Shown: positions 8,308 through 17,183 of the stretch, piece after piece
Numbering within the stretch: the first letter of the stretch is position 1
Layout of the letters: the number at the start of each line of letters is the position of its first letter
Assembly: GCF_030818905.1 (NCBI RefSeq)
Contig: NZ_JAUTAZ010000001.1
Location: 1,488,001 to 1,552,000 of the forward strand
Origin: Microbacterium sp. SORGH_AS_0888
GTDB taxonomy: Bacteria > Actinomycetota > Actinomycetes > Actinomycetales > Microbacteriaceae
Length of the DNA stretch: 64,000 nucleotides
Reading direction: 5' to 3'
Position numbers and translations under genes: made by a program
Notes under the pieces: model-generated
The model's database searches: none
Told to the model about the DNA's origin: nothing
The model's input: only the letters and a program-made list of their open reading frames with translations

Positions 8308-9825
8308 GAGTCCTCCTTCAGGGACCGGGTGGGAATGATCACGCCGAGGCCGTCGGCGCGGGGATCGGATGCGGCGTCGAGCGCCCCGAGCGCGGTGCGA
8401 CGGACCAGCTGCACGTGCCCGGCCTCGTCGGCGGGGCCGGGGAAGCTCGCGACATCGATGCCCGCCGTGCGGGCCCGCGTCGTGCGCCGCCTCCGGCGCT
8501 CCGGGCTCGGCGACGAGCGTGAGCCGTTCGAAGCCGAGGTCGACGTCGCCGATGACCCATCTCGGCCGGCCCAGCAGGCGTGCGAGCGGCTCATGTATCG
8601 CCTCGGGACCCGCCAGGAGCTGCGCCAGGATCCACGGCTGGGCCCGTCCGCCCTGGCAGCCCGCGACCAGGAGGGTGCCGGCGTCGTCGAGGAGGAGCGG
8701 CGAGAGCGTGTGCGGCGGCCGCCCACCGGGGACGAGGCGGCCGGGCGAGTCCGGGTCGAGGCTGAAGGCGCTTGCGCGGTTGTGGAGGAGGACGCCCGTC
8801 CCGGGATCGAGGAGTCCCGCACCGAAGGTCATGTAGACGCTCTGGACGATCGACACCGCCCAGCCGTCATCGTCCACCGCGACGACCGCCGCGGTGTCGC
8901 CGCTGGCGCGCGCCTCGCGTCGCGAAACGGCAGGGGTGCCGGCGTCCAGGCGCAGCAGCGCATCCATGTCGACCGGCCCCGACCGCGGGTCGCCGAGGAG
9001 GGCGGCGCGCGCGGCGGCGCCGCGCACGCTGGCGGCGACCAGGGCCGCGGGGTCGGCGGTGGCGGCACGCGCGACCACCGCCGGTGCGAGCGCTCCCGCC
9101 GAGGGCGGCGGCGCGACCGACCACACGCGGTCGTGGATCCGCGTGGTCAGGGCGGGCACGACCTCGGCCGCGTAGCCGGCGAAGTCGGCCTTGCTGTGGG
9201 TGCCGCCCGCCGCGCGCAGCGCGGCGACGAGCCGGGCCGCTGTGACGCCCCGATACATGTCGGAGGGGTCGGCGGCGAGCCGATCGAGCGTCTGCGCCAA
9301 GGCCGGCTGCACGATCGTGTCGCCGGCGCGGGCGAGCCGGTCCCCGGGGGCGAACAGGGCTCCCAGGCCCGCGTCGCCGCGGATCGCCTCCGCCTCGCTC
9401 TCGATCGCGCGGGCGAGACCGGCGCTGACCACGGCTCCTGCGCGTGCGGCGTCCGCTGCGTCGGCGAGCGCGGCTCCCAGCGGGAGGGACGCCCCCTGCT
9501 CGGCGATCGCGATCCAGCCGGCCACCATGCCCGGCACGCTGACCGCGTGCGGGCCGCGCCGGGGCACCCGGTTCCAGCCCGAGGCGACCTCGCCGATGGC
9601 GGCCGGAGCGGTTCCGGCGCCCAGCACCGCGACCGTGCGGCCGTCGGGATGACGCACGAGGGCGATGAGGTCGCCCCCGATCGCGCACTGGTGGGGGTAG
9701 ACGACGGTGAGCATGGCGGCCGCGGCGAGCGCGGCATCCAGCGCGTTCCCCCCGGATGACGCAGCCCGGCGGCCCGCGTCGACGGCGCGCGGATGAGGGG
9801 CGGCGAGCGCGACGGCCACGGTCAC
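8304..9825 (-). CDS. Gamma-glutamyltransferase-like Ntn hydrolase, frame broken near its 3' end
   Basis: About 506 residues if corrected. N-terminal features are those of gamma-glutamyltranspeptidases (GGNALDAALAAAAML; SVPGMVAGW). The self-processing nucleophile is expected at T311 (SGDTAAVVAVDDDG), with the downstream PGGRPPHTLSP substrate-site motif also present. Near 8465-8485 the frame shifts by one base: before it the text reads LTLVAEPGAPEA, after it GIDVASFPGPADEAGHVQ and the family C-terminus ASDPRADG. Removing one G/C from a GGG/CCC run restores the family reading. The GTG start overlaps the upstream stop (GTGA). No signal peptide, so it probably acts inside the cell, cleaving gamma-glutamyl amides. 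Either a base-calling error or a real mutation. Confidence 0.85.
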
Positions 9826-10916
9826 AGCCCTCGCCGCGCGGTCGAGACGAACTCGAGGTCCGGCCGCGGGACGCCCGCGCACAGGTCGGCCACCGCATCG
9901 CCGACCGCGGCTCCGAACTTGAAGCCATGACCGGAGCAGGGCGCGGCCAGCACGACCTCGGGCGCATCGGCGAGCGTTCCGATCGTGAAGCGCCGGTCCT
10001 CGGTCATCGTGTACAGGCACGCGGCCGCCTCGACGTCACGCGTGTCGATCCCCGGCACGTAGCGTTCCATCAGCGTGCGCAGGTGCGCCACCTCCGCGTC
10101 GGTCGGCTCCGCCACCGGCACCTCGGGATCCCAGACCTCACCCGCATCGACACCGATCTTGAGCCCGTTGCCGGCCGCGTCGGGGATCCCGAAGACGAGC
10201 CCCTCGGGCCGGTCGATCGAGAACGCCCCGAGCCCGGGCGGCATCCCGGCGGGCTGGCCCGCAGCCACCGTGAGCGTGAGGATGCGCCACACCTCCAGCG
10301 AGCGCGCGAGCGCGGGAACGAGGGCGCCGGCGAAGGCCCCCGCCGCGACGACGAGCCGGTCCGCGCGGATCGTGCCGGCCTCGGCCCGCACCTCCACACG
10401 GCTTCCGACGAGGTCCCATCCGGTCACCCGTTCCCCGAAGCGCAGCCGGGCACCGTGCGAGAGCGCCGTCTCGCGCAGCGCCGCGATCGCCTCGGCGGCC
10501 TCGAGCACACCGGCGTCCGGGTCGTAGACCGCGCGATATCCCTCGGGGATGCGCAGGGCCGGCATGCGGTCGGCCACCGCCGCCGCGTCCGGAAGGCTCT
10601 CGACGCCCGGGCCCTGCAGCTGCGACGCACCGGCATGCGCGTAGACGCCGCCGGTACGGCGGATCAGGGTTCGGCCCGTCTCGCGTTCCAGCGCCCGCCA
10701 TGCGTCGTAGGCCGCATCGACGAATCCGTTCCACACCGCGGCGGGATAGGCGCGCCGGATCATCCGGGTGCGGCCGTGCGAGGAGCCCCGTCCGTGACCG
10801 GCGCCGAATCGATCGAGCGCCACGACCCGCTGTCCCCGACGGGAGAGGCTCGCCGCCGCGGCGCTGCCGTGGACTCCGAGGCCGAGGACGGCGACATCCG
10901 CCTCGACGACGCTCAT
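9822..10916 (-). CDS. FAD-dependent amine/N-methyl amino acid oxidase (monomeric sarcosine oxidase family)
   Basis: A 364-residue flavoprotein of the MSOX/N-methyltryptophan oxidase (DAO) family. The N-terminal Rossmann motif (VLGLGVHGSAAAASL) binds FAD, followed by the family RGSSHGRTRMIR signature. C327 in APCSGHGFKFG aligns with the cysteine that holds FAD covalently in monomeric sarcosine oxidase. Family members oxidise secondary amines (sarcosine, N-methyl amino acids, pipecolate, proline analogues) and release H2O2. The position between an aminotransferase-like enzyme and a gamma-glutamyltransferase suggests an amino-compound pathway. It overlaps both neighbours by 4 bp. Confidence 0.9.
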   Translation of the reverse strand: MSVVEADVAVLGLGVHGSAAAASLSRRGQRVVALDRFGAGHGRGSSHGRTRMIRRAYPAAVWNGFVDAAYDAWRALERETGRTLIRRTGGVYAHAGASQLQGPGVESLPDAAAVADRMPALRIPEGYRAVYDPDAGVLEAAEAIAALRETALSHGARLRFGERVTGWDLVGSRVEVRAEAGTIRADRLVVAAGAFAGALVPALARSLEVWRILTLTVAAGQPAGMPPGLGAFSIDRPEGLVFGIPDAAGNGLKIGVDAGEVWDPEVPVAEPTDAEVAHLRTLMERYVPGIDTRDVEAAACLYTMTEDRRFTIGTLADAPEVVLAAPCSGHGFKFGAAVGDAVADLCAGVPRPDLEFVSTARRGL

Positions 10917-12169
10917 GCCGCTCCCGTCCGTGCTCTGCGAGCGATCGCCGCCACGCCGTCCACCAGCGCGGCGATGTCCGACTCGTCGTTGTAGACGTGA
11001 GCCGAGGCACGCACGACGGCGGGGATGCCGCGATCACCCAGGTCCCATTGTCCATGCGTGGCGGGCACGGACACGACGCGCACGCGCAGCTCGGTCAGCT
11101 CCTGCACGACCCGCGCGGCGGGAACGCCCTCCACCACGAAGGTGACGATCGCGGAGCGCGCGTCGGCGGGATCCGCGACGGATACGCCCCTCACGTCCTC
11201 CAGGGCCGCCCGGAGCCGGGCACCGGCGTGGACGAGCCACCGCTCCGTCTCGACCGACCCGCGCGCCAATGCCTCGTCCAGGGCGGCGCCCAGTCCGAGA
11301 CGCGCGGCGACCGCCGCCTCCCACGTCTCGAAGCGACGTGCGGAGTCGTCGAGCTCCCAGTCGAAGGGGGCCGTCCAGCGGGCGGCACGGACATCGGGCG
11401 AGGTCGGGGCCAGGTCGCGGACGAGACCATGCCGGATGTAGGCGAAGCCGGTGCCGCGCGGCGCACGCAGGAACTTGCGGCCGGTCGTGACGAGCACGTC
11501 GCATCCGATCTCGGCGACGTCCGTCCGCAGGTGCCCGACCGACTGCGTCGCATCCAGCAGGAACACGCCGCCGGCCTCGCGGACGAGCGTCCCGATGGCG
11601 GCAGCGGGCTCGACGAGCCCGGAGGAGGTCGGCACGTGCGCGGCCGTGACGATCGCCGGCGGGCCGTCCGCGAGCAGCCGTGCCAGGGCATCCAGGTCCA
11701 CGCCGCGCCCGGGACCGGTCGGGGCGACCAGGAGGTCGATCTCGCTCTCGCGCGCGATCGTCATGAGGTGGAGCGCGTGGCTGACGTAGGTGCTGCTGGT
11801 CGCGATGATCCGCCGGGGACGGACGGGGCGGAGCGCGTCGAGGACGACGCGCAGGCCCGTCGAGGCGCTGTCCAGCAGCGCGATCTCCTCGGCATCCGCG
11901 CCGATGAGCTGTGCGGCCGAGGCATAGACGGCCTCCACGCGCGGTCGCGCCTCCGCTGCCGCCTCGTAGCCGCCGATCTCCTCCTCGCGCCGGAGGTGGT
12001 CGATCACCGTGGCGACCACGGGCCGGGAGGGCAGCGCCGAACCCGCCGAGTTGAAGTGGCTGGCCAGGCGAGCCCCCGCCGTGCGAGCACGCTCGGCCGC
12101 GACGTCGATGCCCGCGGGGGCGGCGGACGGTACCGCGGGGAGGCCGGAAGGCCCTGGGATCGAGTTCAT
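10913..12169 (-). CDS. Class V aminotransferase-fold PLP enzyme (isopenicillin N epimerase/cysteine desulfurase-like)
   Basis: A 418-residue fold-type I PLP enzyme. The Schiff-base lysine is K232 in TTGRKFLRAPRGTGF, which is the class V/IPN-epimerase-like pattern in which the Lys is followed by F-L-R-x-P-R-G. The aspartate and histidine of the cofactor pocket are seen in LLDATQSVGH. The N-terminus (SHFNSAGSALP) resembles epimerase/desulfurase relatives. It could be an amino acid epimerase, transaminase or C-S/Se lyase; the sequence does not decide. First gene of the minus-strand catabolic operon, directly behind the GGATCC-flanked promoter region; AGGA lies 7-8 nt upstream of the ATG. Confidence 0.85.
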   Translation of the reverse strand: MNSIPGPSGLPAVPSAAPAGIDVAAERARTAGARLASHFNSAGSALPSRPVVATVIDHLRREEEIGGYEAAAEARPRVEAVYASAAQLIGADAEEIALLDSASTGLRVVLDALRPVRPRRIIATSSTYVSHALHLMTIARESEIDLLVAPTGPGRGVDLDALARLLADGPPAIVTAAHVPTSSGLVEPAAAIGTLVREAGGVFLLDATQSVGHLRTDVAEIGCDVLVTTGRKFLRAPRGTGFAYIRHGLVRDLAPTSPDVRAARWTAPFDWELDDSARRFETWEAAVAARLGLGAALDEALARGSVETERWLVHAGARLRAALEDVRGVSVADPADARSAIVTFVVEGVPAARVVQELTELRVRVVSVPATHGQWDLGDRGIPAVVRASAHVYNDESDIAALVDGVAAIARRARTGAA

Positions 12170-12187
12170 GCGACATCCTGAGTCAAG

Positions 12188-12220
12188 TAGGATCCAAACG
12201 TAACATATGTGGATCCAATC
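12188..12220 (-). promoter_or_regulatory. Promoter/operator of the amine operon with two GGATCC palindromes
   Basis: Two GGATCC palindromes, each followed on the plus strand by AA, lie at 12190-12197 and 12211-12218 with centres 21 bp apart (two helical turns). A -10-like TATGTT (complement of 12202-12207) sits between them, about 35 bp before the aminotransferase start. TTGGATCCAA-type sites are typical of GntR/FCD-family repressors. The arrangement suggests repression by a dimer of dimers. No regulator gene lies next to it. -35 not recognisable. Confidence 0.5.
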
Positions 12221-12248
12221 CTGCGTCCCCCCCTCCCCCCTCCCCTTT

Positions 12249-12324
12249 ACCGCGAGACCAGTCCCGCGCGCCGAGACCGGCGATGAACCAACCGGTCTCG
12301 GCGGCGCAGACTGGTCTCGCGGTC
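12249..12324. repeat. Dispersed ~77-bp palindromic element, copy 1
   Basis: Arms 12249-12280 and 12292-12323 form a long stem: 15 outer base pairs (ACCGCGAGACCAGTC), a symmetric 5-nt mismatch, then 12 inner pairs (CGCCGAGACCGG), with an 11-nt loop. The same outer and inner stems occur at 57836-57912. No protein is encoded in it. It resembles a REP-like or miniature element and could act as a terminator or transcript-processing site. Confidence 0.75.
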
Positions 12325-12407
12325 AGGAGAGAGGATGCGGATGCCGATGGCCGCGCTGCGCGCAACCCCCCCTGGGGCTCACGGATGCCGTGGCTACCCT
12401 CGGCAGC

Positions 12408-12587
12408 ATGTTCCTGCTTCGAGGAGGTCCCCGCGCGGGTCAGCTGGTCGACGACCTGCCGACCGGCTACAGCCTGCTCGCCGAGCGCACGAGCGGGCCC
12501 TCGCAGCTCGTGGTCGGAGACATCGTCGCCGCCGTCGCGGTGTGGCCGGAGCCGGGAGAGGCGCCCTCGCCCGACGCGGCGCACTGA
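12408..12587 (+). CDS. Small hypothetical protein (59 aa)
   Basis: A 59-residue frame starting MFLLRGGPRAGQLVDDLP and ending in a Pro/Glu-rich tail. No domain recognised and no membrane segment. Support is modest: a plausible ATG, a stop shortly before the convergent small gene, and an amino acid composition like a real soluble protein rather than the Arg/Pro-rich shadow frames here. No clear Shine-Dalgarno. It may be a conserved Microbacteriaceae small protein; untested. Confidence 0.45.
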   Translation: MFLLRGGPRAGQLVDDLPTGYSLLAERTSGPSQLVVGDIVAAVAVWPEPGEAPSPDAAH

Positions 12588-12607
12588 GCCGACGAGGGCG
12601 GGTCCGC

Positions 12608-12874
12608 TCAGGCCGCGTCGATGAGGCGCTGCACGGCGGCGGGGAGGTCGAGCACCTGGGCGATCTCGACGGCGCGGTCGAGACTCCTGCCCTGCGAGGC
12701 GACGTGGATCCGCCCGACGACCTCGACGAAGCCGATGACCACGCCCGCCCGTGTCACGACGTAGGAGTCGAAGCCATGGCGCTCGACACGCACTGCATCC
12801 GCCGCGGGCGGGGGCCCGACGGCGGCCGCATCGACGGCGGCGCCGAGGGCTGCGCCGCGCGGCGTCGGGCTCAC
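12608..12874 (-). CDS. Hypothetical protein, 88 aa
   Basis: Starts at GTG 12874 (VSPTPRGAALGAAVDAAAV) and overlaps the stop of the 30-residue frame upstream by GTGA. The C-terminal half (SYVVTRAGVVIGFVEVVGRIHVASQG) looks like a small beta-rich domain ending in a helix (AVEIAQVLDLPAAVQRLIDAA). No family recognised. The pairing with a tiny upstream frame suggests coupled translation. Confidence 0.6.
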   Translation of the reverse strand: MSPTPRGAALGAAVDAAAVGPPPAADAVRVERHGFDSYVVTRAGVVIGFVEVVGRIHVASQGRSLDRAVEIAQVLDLPAAVQRLIDAA

Positions 12875-12963
12875 GAGCGCTTCCCCCCGGAAGGGTCCAG
12901 CCACGGGAGCTCGATCGGCTGGGTGGGGGGCAGCGCGTCGAAGGAAGGGTCTGAGTGCGTCAT
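12871..12963 (-). CDS. Very short upstream coding frame (30 aa)
   Basis: ATG at 12963, TGA at 12871-12873. The 30 residues begin MTHSDPSFDALPPTQPIELP and end WLDPSGGKRS. It overlaps the next frame by GTGA. Hydrophilic, Pro-rich, no membrane segment. Codon usage is like its neighbours. It may be a small protein in its own right or a leader frame that sets translation of the 88-residue gene. GGAGCGACG lies just upstream as a weak ribosome binding site. Confidence 0.5.
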   Translation of the reverse strand: MTHSDPSFDALPPTQPIELPWLDPSGGKRS

Positions 12964-13050
12964 CGTCGCTCCGATCGCAAGGGGTGATGAAGCGATTGTC
13001 ACGGTCGCGAACCGCCGCCGTGCGACCCTTTCGCTGCGCCCCCGAAAGTG

Positions 13051-14130
13051 CTAGGCGAATGCGCGCGCATACTGTCCGGGCACCGGCGGCGTGGCCCCCA
13101 GCTCCCGCGCCGCACGCAGGGCGAAGTTCCGGTCGCGCAGCATCTCTCGAGCCGAGAGGATCACATCGGCCTGACCGGACACGAGCGCCTGCTCGGCCTG
13201 CTCGGCGCGATCGATCTGCCCGACGGCGGCGACCGGCATCCCCGTCCGCTGCCGCACCGCCGCGGCGAACGGGAGCTGATACCCGGGGCCCGTCGGGATG
13301 TCGACGCCCGGCACGAGACCTCCGGTCGACACGTCGAACAGGTCGGCGCCGCGGGCGGCGGCCCATCCCGCGACGATGCTCGTCTCCTCGGGGGTCCAGC
13401 CATCCGGAGCCCAGTCGGTCGCGGAGAACCGGACCAGCACGGGGACGCTCTCCCCCACCGCCGCGCGCACCGCCTCCAGCACCTCGAGCAGCAGCCGCGC
13501 GCGGTTCTCCAGCGAGCCGCCGTACTCGTCCGAGCGTCGGTTGCTGAGCGGCGAGAGGAACTGGTGCAGCAGGTACCCGTGGGCCGCGTGCAGCTCCACC
13601 AGGTCGAAGCCGGCCTGCACGGCGCGGCGGGCGGCCGCCGCGAAGGCCGTGACGATCCCGGCGATCTCGTCGACCGTGAGAGCGCGGGGGACGGCGTAGT
13701 CGCCGAACGCGACGGCGCTCGGGGCGACGGCCTCCCAGCCGCCGTCCGCGATCGGGACGCTGCCACGCCCGCCCGTTCCGAACGGCGGATGCGTCGACGC
13801 CTTGCGTCCCGCATGTGCGAGCTGGATGCCGACCGCGGCGCCGCGGGCATGCACGAACTCGACGATCGGCCGCAGGGCGTCGCGCTGGGCATCGTTCCAC
13901 AGCCCGAGGTCCCGTGCGCTGATGCGCCCCTCGGGGACGACGCCGGTGGCCTCGAGGATCACGGCACCGGCGCCGCCGGCCGCCATCGAGCCCAGGTGGA
14001 CGAGGTGCCAGGGCGTCGGCATGCCGGGCTCGGCGTCGGCCGAGTACTGGCACATGGGCGAGACCCAGAGGCGGTTGCGCACCTCGAGCCCGCGGATCGC
14101 GATCGGTGTGAACAGTCGCGGAGCATGCAT
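13051..14130 (-). CDS. NADH:flavin oxidoreductase, old yellow enzyme (YqjM-like)
   Basis: A 359-residue FMN-dependent ene reductase. It begins LFTPIAIRGLEVRNRLWVSPMCQYSA, the YqjM-type N-terminus with the redox-modulating Cys in PMCQYS. Substrate-binding His residues lie in the HLVHLG and QLAHAGRKAS motifs; ELHAAHGYLLHQFLSP and SNRRSDEYGGS are family signatures. It reduces activated C=C bonds using NAD(P)H. Of two ATGs, 14130 is chosen over 14136 because AAAGGA is 9 nt upstream of the former and too close to the latter. Its start is 14 bp from the stop of the alditol oxidase gene, so an operon is likely. Confidence 0.93.
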   Translation of the reverse strand: MHAPRLFTPIAIRGLEVRNRLWVSPMCQYSADAEPGMPTPWHLVHLGSMAAGGAGAVILEATGVVPEGRISARDLGLWNDAQRDALRPIVEFVHARGAAVGIQLAHAGRKASTHPPFGTGGRGSVPIADGGWEAVAPSAVAFGDYAVPRALTVDEIAGIVTAFAAAARRAVQAGFDLVELHAAHGYLLHQFLSPLSNRRSDEYGGSLENRARLLLEVLEAVRAAVGESVPVLVRFSATDWAPDGWTPEETSIVAGWAAARGADLFDVSTGGLVPGVDIPTGPGYQLPFAAAVRQRTGMPVAAVGQIDRAEQAEQALVSGQADVILSAREMLRDRNFALRAARELGATPPVPGQYARAFA

Positions 14131-14144
14131 CGGCATCCGTCCTT

Positions 14145-15398
14145 TCAGATTCCGAGCCGGCGAAGGTAGGCGTTCGTGAAGCGGCCCTCGGGATCGCGCC
14201 GCGCCCGGAGCGCGCGGAAGTCGTCCCAGCGGGGGTAACGCTCGCGGACCGTTTCGGCTTCCATCGTGAACAGCTTCCCCCAGTGCGGGCGGGCGCTGGG
14301 CGGCAGCGCCTCCTCGATCGTCGGCAGCAGCGCCTCGACGGCCGGCTGATCGGGTCGCCAGGTGAAGTGCAGTCCGACCGTGTCCCTGCCCTGCGCGGGG
14401 CTCAGCCACAGCTCGTCGCGGGCGATCGTGCGCACCTCGGCGACGAGCAGCAGCGGCGCGATGCGCGCGGCGAGCCGCCGGAGCGCCTCGATCGCGCTCA
14501 CCGCGTCTGCGCGCGCGACGAGGTACTCGGTCTGCAGCTCCGCCCCGGCCGAGGGGGTGAAGGCGAGCCGGAAGTGCGGCAGCCGCTCGTACCAGGGGCC
14601 GAGCACGCCACCCTGCTCCGTCGCGGGAGAGGGGTCGACTCCGGCGATGGGATGTCGCGGGCCGTCCGCCGGGCGAGCGCCCAGCGCCGCGGCGTCCAGC
14701 CCCGGATCGGTCGCGGCGTGCTTGGTCCAGATCAGGTCGACGCGGTCCGGGTCGCGCCACGTGGTGAACAGGCTCACGCTGCGGGCCGCCGAGGTCACGG
14801 CGTCGAGGTCGCCGAGGATGGCGTCCCAGTCCCCGCCGTCGTAGACGGTCTGCGCGAGCTCGAAGCGCGGCTCGACCTCCAGGTGCACGTGCGTGACGAC
14901 GCCGAGCGCGCCCAGCGCGACGACGGCCCCGTCGAACTCGGTGTCGCCGCGTCGGAGGACGACGGGCTCGCCGTCCGCTCCGAGCATCTCGACCGCCGCG
15001 ACCTGCCCGGCGAGGGAGCGCGAGCGGTCTCCCGAGCCGTGGGTCCCCGTCTGCACGGCGCCCGCGACCGAGATGTGCGGCAGGGAGGCGAGGTTCCCCA
15101 CCGCGAAGCCGGCCGCATCCAGCGTCGGGGCGATCTCGCCGTAGCGGGCGCCGGCCGGCACCCGAACGGTGCCTGCGGCCTCGTCGAGCTCGATCGGCGC
15201 GGCCGCGAGCGAGGCGAGGGAGACCAGCACGCCGTCGGTGTCGGCGATGTCGGTGAAGCAGTGGCGCGAGCCGAGCACACGCAGCCGCGGCTCACGCCGG
15301 ATCGTCTCGGCCAGCTCGTTCACGGAGTCCGGCGCGATCAGCTCGCGCGCGGAGTAGGAGAGGTTACCGGCCCAGTTGCGGCCGACGGATGCGGGCAT
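14145..15398 (-). CDS. Alditol (xylitol) oxidase-like FAD protein
   Basis: A 417-residue VAO-family flavoprotein that resembles Streptomyces coelicolor alditol oxidase along its whole length: NWAGNLSYSA at the N-terminus, GSRHCF with H46, the position of the histidine that binds FAD covalently in AldO, then LPHISVAGAVQTGTHGSG, and near the C-terminus RPHWGKLFT and EGRFTNAYLR. The enzyme would oxidise the terminal CH2OH of sugar alcohols to an aldehyde with release of H2O2. The substrate is a guess from the family. Soluble, no signal peptide. Likely co-transcribed with the old yellow enzyme. Confidence 0.9.
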   Translation of the reverse strand: MPASVGRNWAGNLSYSARELIAPDSVNELAETIRREPRLRVLGSRHCFTDIADTDGVLVSLASLAAAPIELDEAAGTVRVPAGARYGEIAPTLDAAGFAVGNLASLPHISVAGAVQTGTHGSGDRSRSLAGQVAAVEMLGADGEPVVLRRGDTEFDGAVVALGALGVVTHVHLEVEPRFELAQTVYDGGDWDAILGDLDAVTSAARSVSLFTTWRDPDRVDLIWTKHAATDPGLDAAALGARPADGPRHPIAGVDPSPATEQGGVLGPWYERLPHFRLAFTPSAGAELQTEYLVARADAVSAIEALRRLAARIAPLLLVAEVRTIARDELWLSPAQGRDTVGLHFTWRPDQPAVEALLPTIEEALPPSARPHWGKLFTMEAETVRERYPRWDDFRALRARRDPEGRFTNAYLRRLGI

Positions 15399-15432
15399 CC
15401 CCCCAGTCTGCCCGACCCCCGACCCCGCGGGG

Positions 15433-16954
15433 TCAGACCTTGTAGCCCTGGTACCGACGGATGAGCTTGCTGAACATGAGGACGGTCTGGAGCACGGTGA
15501 CGACGCCGACGATCGGCCATCCGACCCAGAGGATCGAGGACTGCGCGACCGGTCCGAGCATGTTCCAGATGACGGCCATCGCGATGAGGACCGCGACGAG
15601 CAGCACGAGCGGCACCCAGTGGCCTCCCGCGCCGCCGCCCTTCTCCGCCTTGGCCTGCATGGCCCAGTTGTCGACCTTCTTGCGCGAGAGGAACCGGCTC
15701 CAGGAACGGAGGAAGTGACCGAGGCGCACCCACATGAACAGCTCGGCGGGGAACACGAGCGCCGCGAACAGGATGTCGCGCTGGTCGCAGTACTTCATCG
15801 TCATCGCGATGCGGACGTTCAGCATCACGGCCACGAGCGGCGGGATCAGCCACAGCGGTGAGAAGACGAACGCGTTGATGGACAGCGAGCCGGCGAGCAG
15901 GATGATGAACGCGACGCGCACGAACAGGTTCGTGAGCATGCCGAAGTTCTCGAACCACCGCAGGCGCAGATTGGGGTGGAACGGCTGCCCCTTCGTGTCG
16001 CCGCGCTGGCCGGGCCACATGAGCTCGATCGCCCCGTACGTCCACTTGACCTGCTGCGCGTCGTAGCCCTTCAAGGTCGTCATGCCGCCCACGTTGGCGC
16101 GGGCGTAGGGGCTGATCTTGGTGAGGTACCCCGCGCTCTTGATCTGCAGCGAGAGCAGCGAGTCCTCGACCTCGCTGTCCTTCACCCACGGCGTCACCTG
16201 GTGGTTGGCCTTCATCGCGTCGCGCAGCGCGTTGGTCGAGAAGATCGAGAACTGCCCGCCGAGCACGGCCATGTTGCGCCCGCGCAGAAGGTTCTGCAGG
16301 TTGAACGCGGCGAACTGGGTGCGCTGGCCGGCGATGAGGAACTTCGCGAGCAGCCCCTTGATCGGGCGATCGTCGATCGTGAAGATCGCCGAGATGCCGC
16401 CGATGCGCGAGTCGCTGACGGCCTCGGTCTCGAGATACTCGACCGCCTTCGGGTGCGCGATCGTGTCGCCGTCGACGCCCGAGGAGGAAGTCGCACCCTT
16501 CGACGAGCGAGTAGCCGTAGTTGAGCGCGCCCACCTTCTTGTCGGGGTTCTTGCCGATGTCGTGGACGAACACCTCGGTGAACTGCTCGCCGAGCTCGGT
16601 CGTGATCTCGTGCGGTCCCGCGTACTCGGCGGCGATCTTCGCGGTGTCGTCGGTCGTGTTGTTGATGACGACGTGGATGACATCGGGCACCCGCGTCTGC
16701 TTGAGGAGCGCCTCGATCACGTCCGCGATCGACTCCTCCTCGTTGTACGCGGGGATCACGCAGCCGATCGTGGAGCGGTGGACGTTGGTGTTCTCGAGGA
16801 CTGCCATGAAGTCCTCGTCGAACGAAGGCCCGCCCGCGCCGAACGTGTCGAGCGCGCTCGGGATGGCATAGGCCGGGGCAGGTGCCGCCTGCGGCGTCAG
16901 GGGCGGCACCCCGATGCCGGGTCCGTAGGCCGGCGGCACGGCATAGGCCGGCAC
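15433..16954 (-). CDS. Membrane glycosyltransferase, family 2, interrupted by a frameshift
   Basis: About 506 residues if corrected. The N-terminal catalytic part has IGCVIPAYNEEES and the DxD motif VDGDT; the C-terminal third has at least four membrane segments, as in processive polysaccharide synthases. The frame breaks between EGCDFLLG and VDGDTIAHP at 16478-16480, where removing one C from a CCC run joins the parts perfectly. The start is uncertain: GTG 16954 is used, but a second lost base near 16980 would connect an upstream frame starting at GTG 17015 (VSHVSDPRMSYPA) to the Pro/Ala-rich N-terminus. It would build an extracellular polysaccharide; no partner genes are adjacent. Confidence 0.82.
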
Positions 16955-17105
16955 GACGTCGGCGGGGAGGTTCGCGGGCCGGGTAGGACATCCGAGGGTC
17001 GGACACGTGACTCACATCCTGGTCGGCGAGCAGGGTCCCTGCCTCGCGCAGTCGATCATGGCGTCGTAGGTTCTCGAACGCCTCCGACCACACTGCTAGG
17101 CTCGC

Positions 17106-17177
17106 CGCAAGAATCACCGCGTTCGGATCGAGCGTACCCACAAGATCCGTGAGGGTATCCGCAAGATCGGCGCAAGA
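17106..17177. repeat. CGCAAGA direct repeats (11-bp phasing) between divergent genes
   Basis: CGCAAGA occurs at 17106, 17160 and 17171 and CACAAGA at 17139. The last two are exactly 11 bp apart, and 17106 to 17139 is 33 bp. The array ends just before the GTG of the 17184 gene and lies upstream of the divergent glycosyltransferase. The same heptamer with 11-bp period recurs at 26696-26746. Helical-turn direct repeats suit binding of an OmpR/PhoB-type regulator; that reading is inference. Confidence 0.6.
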
Positions 17178-17183
17178 TTCGCT

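Noticed and set aside
15411..15432. Short GACCCCGCGGGGTC palindrome between glycosyltransferase and alditol oxidase
   Set aside because: Seven base pairs without a loop are too weak to call a terminator in this GC-rich DNA.
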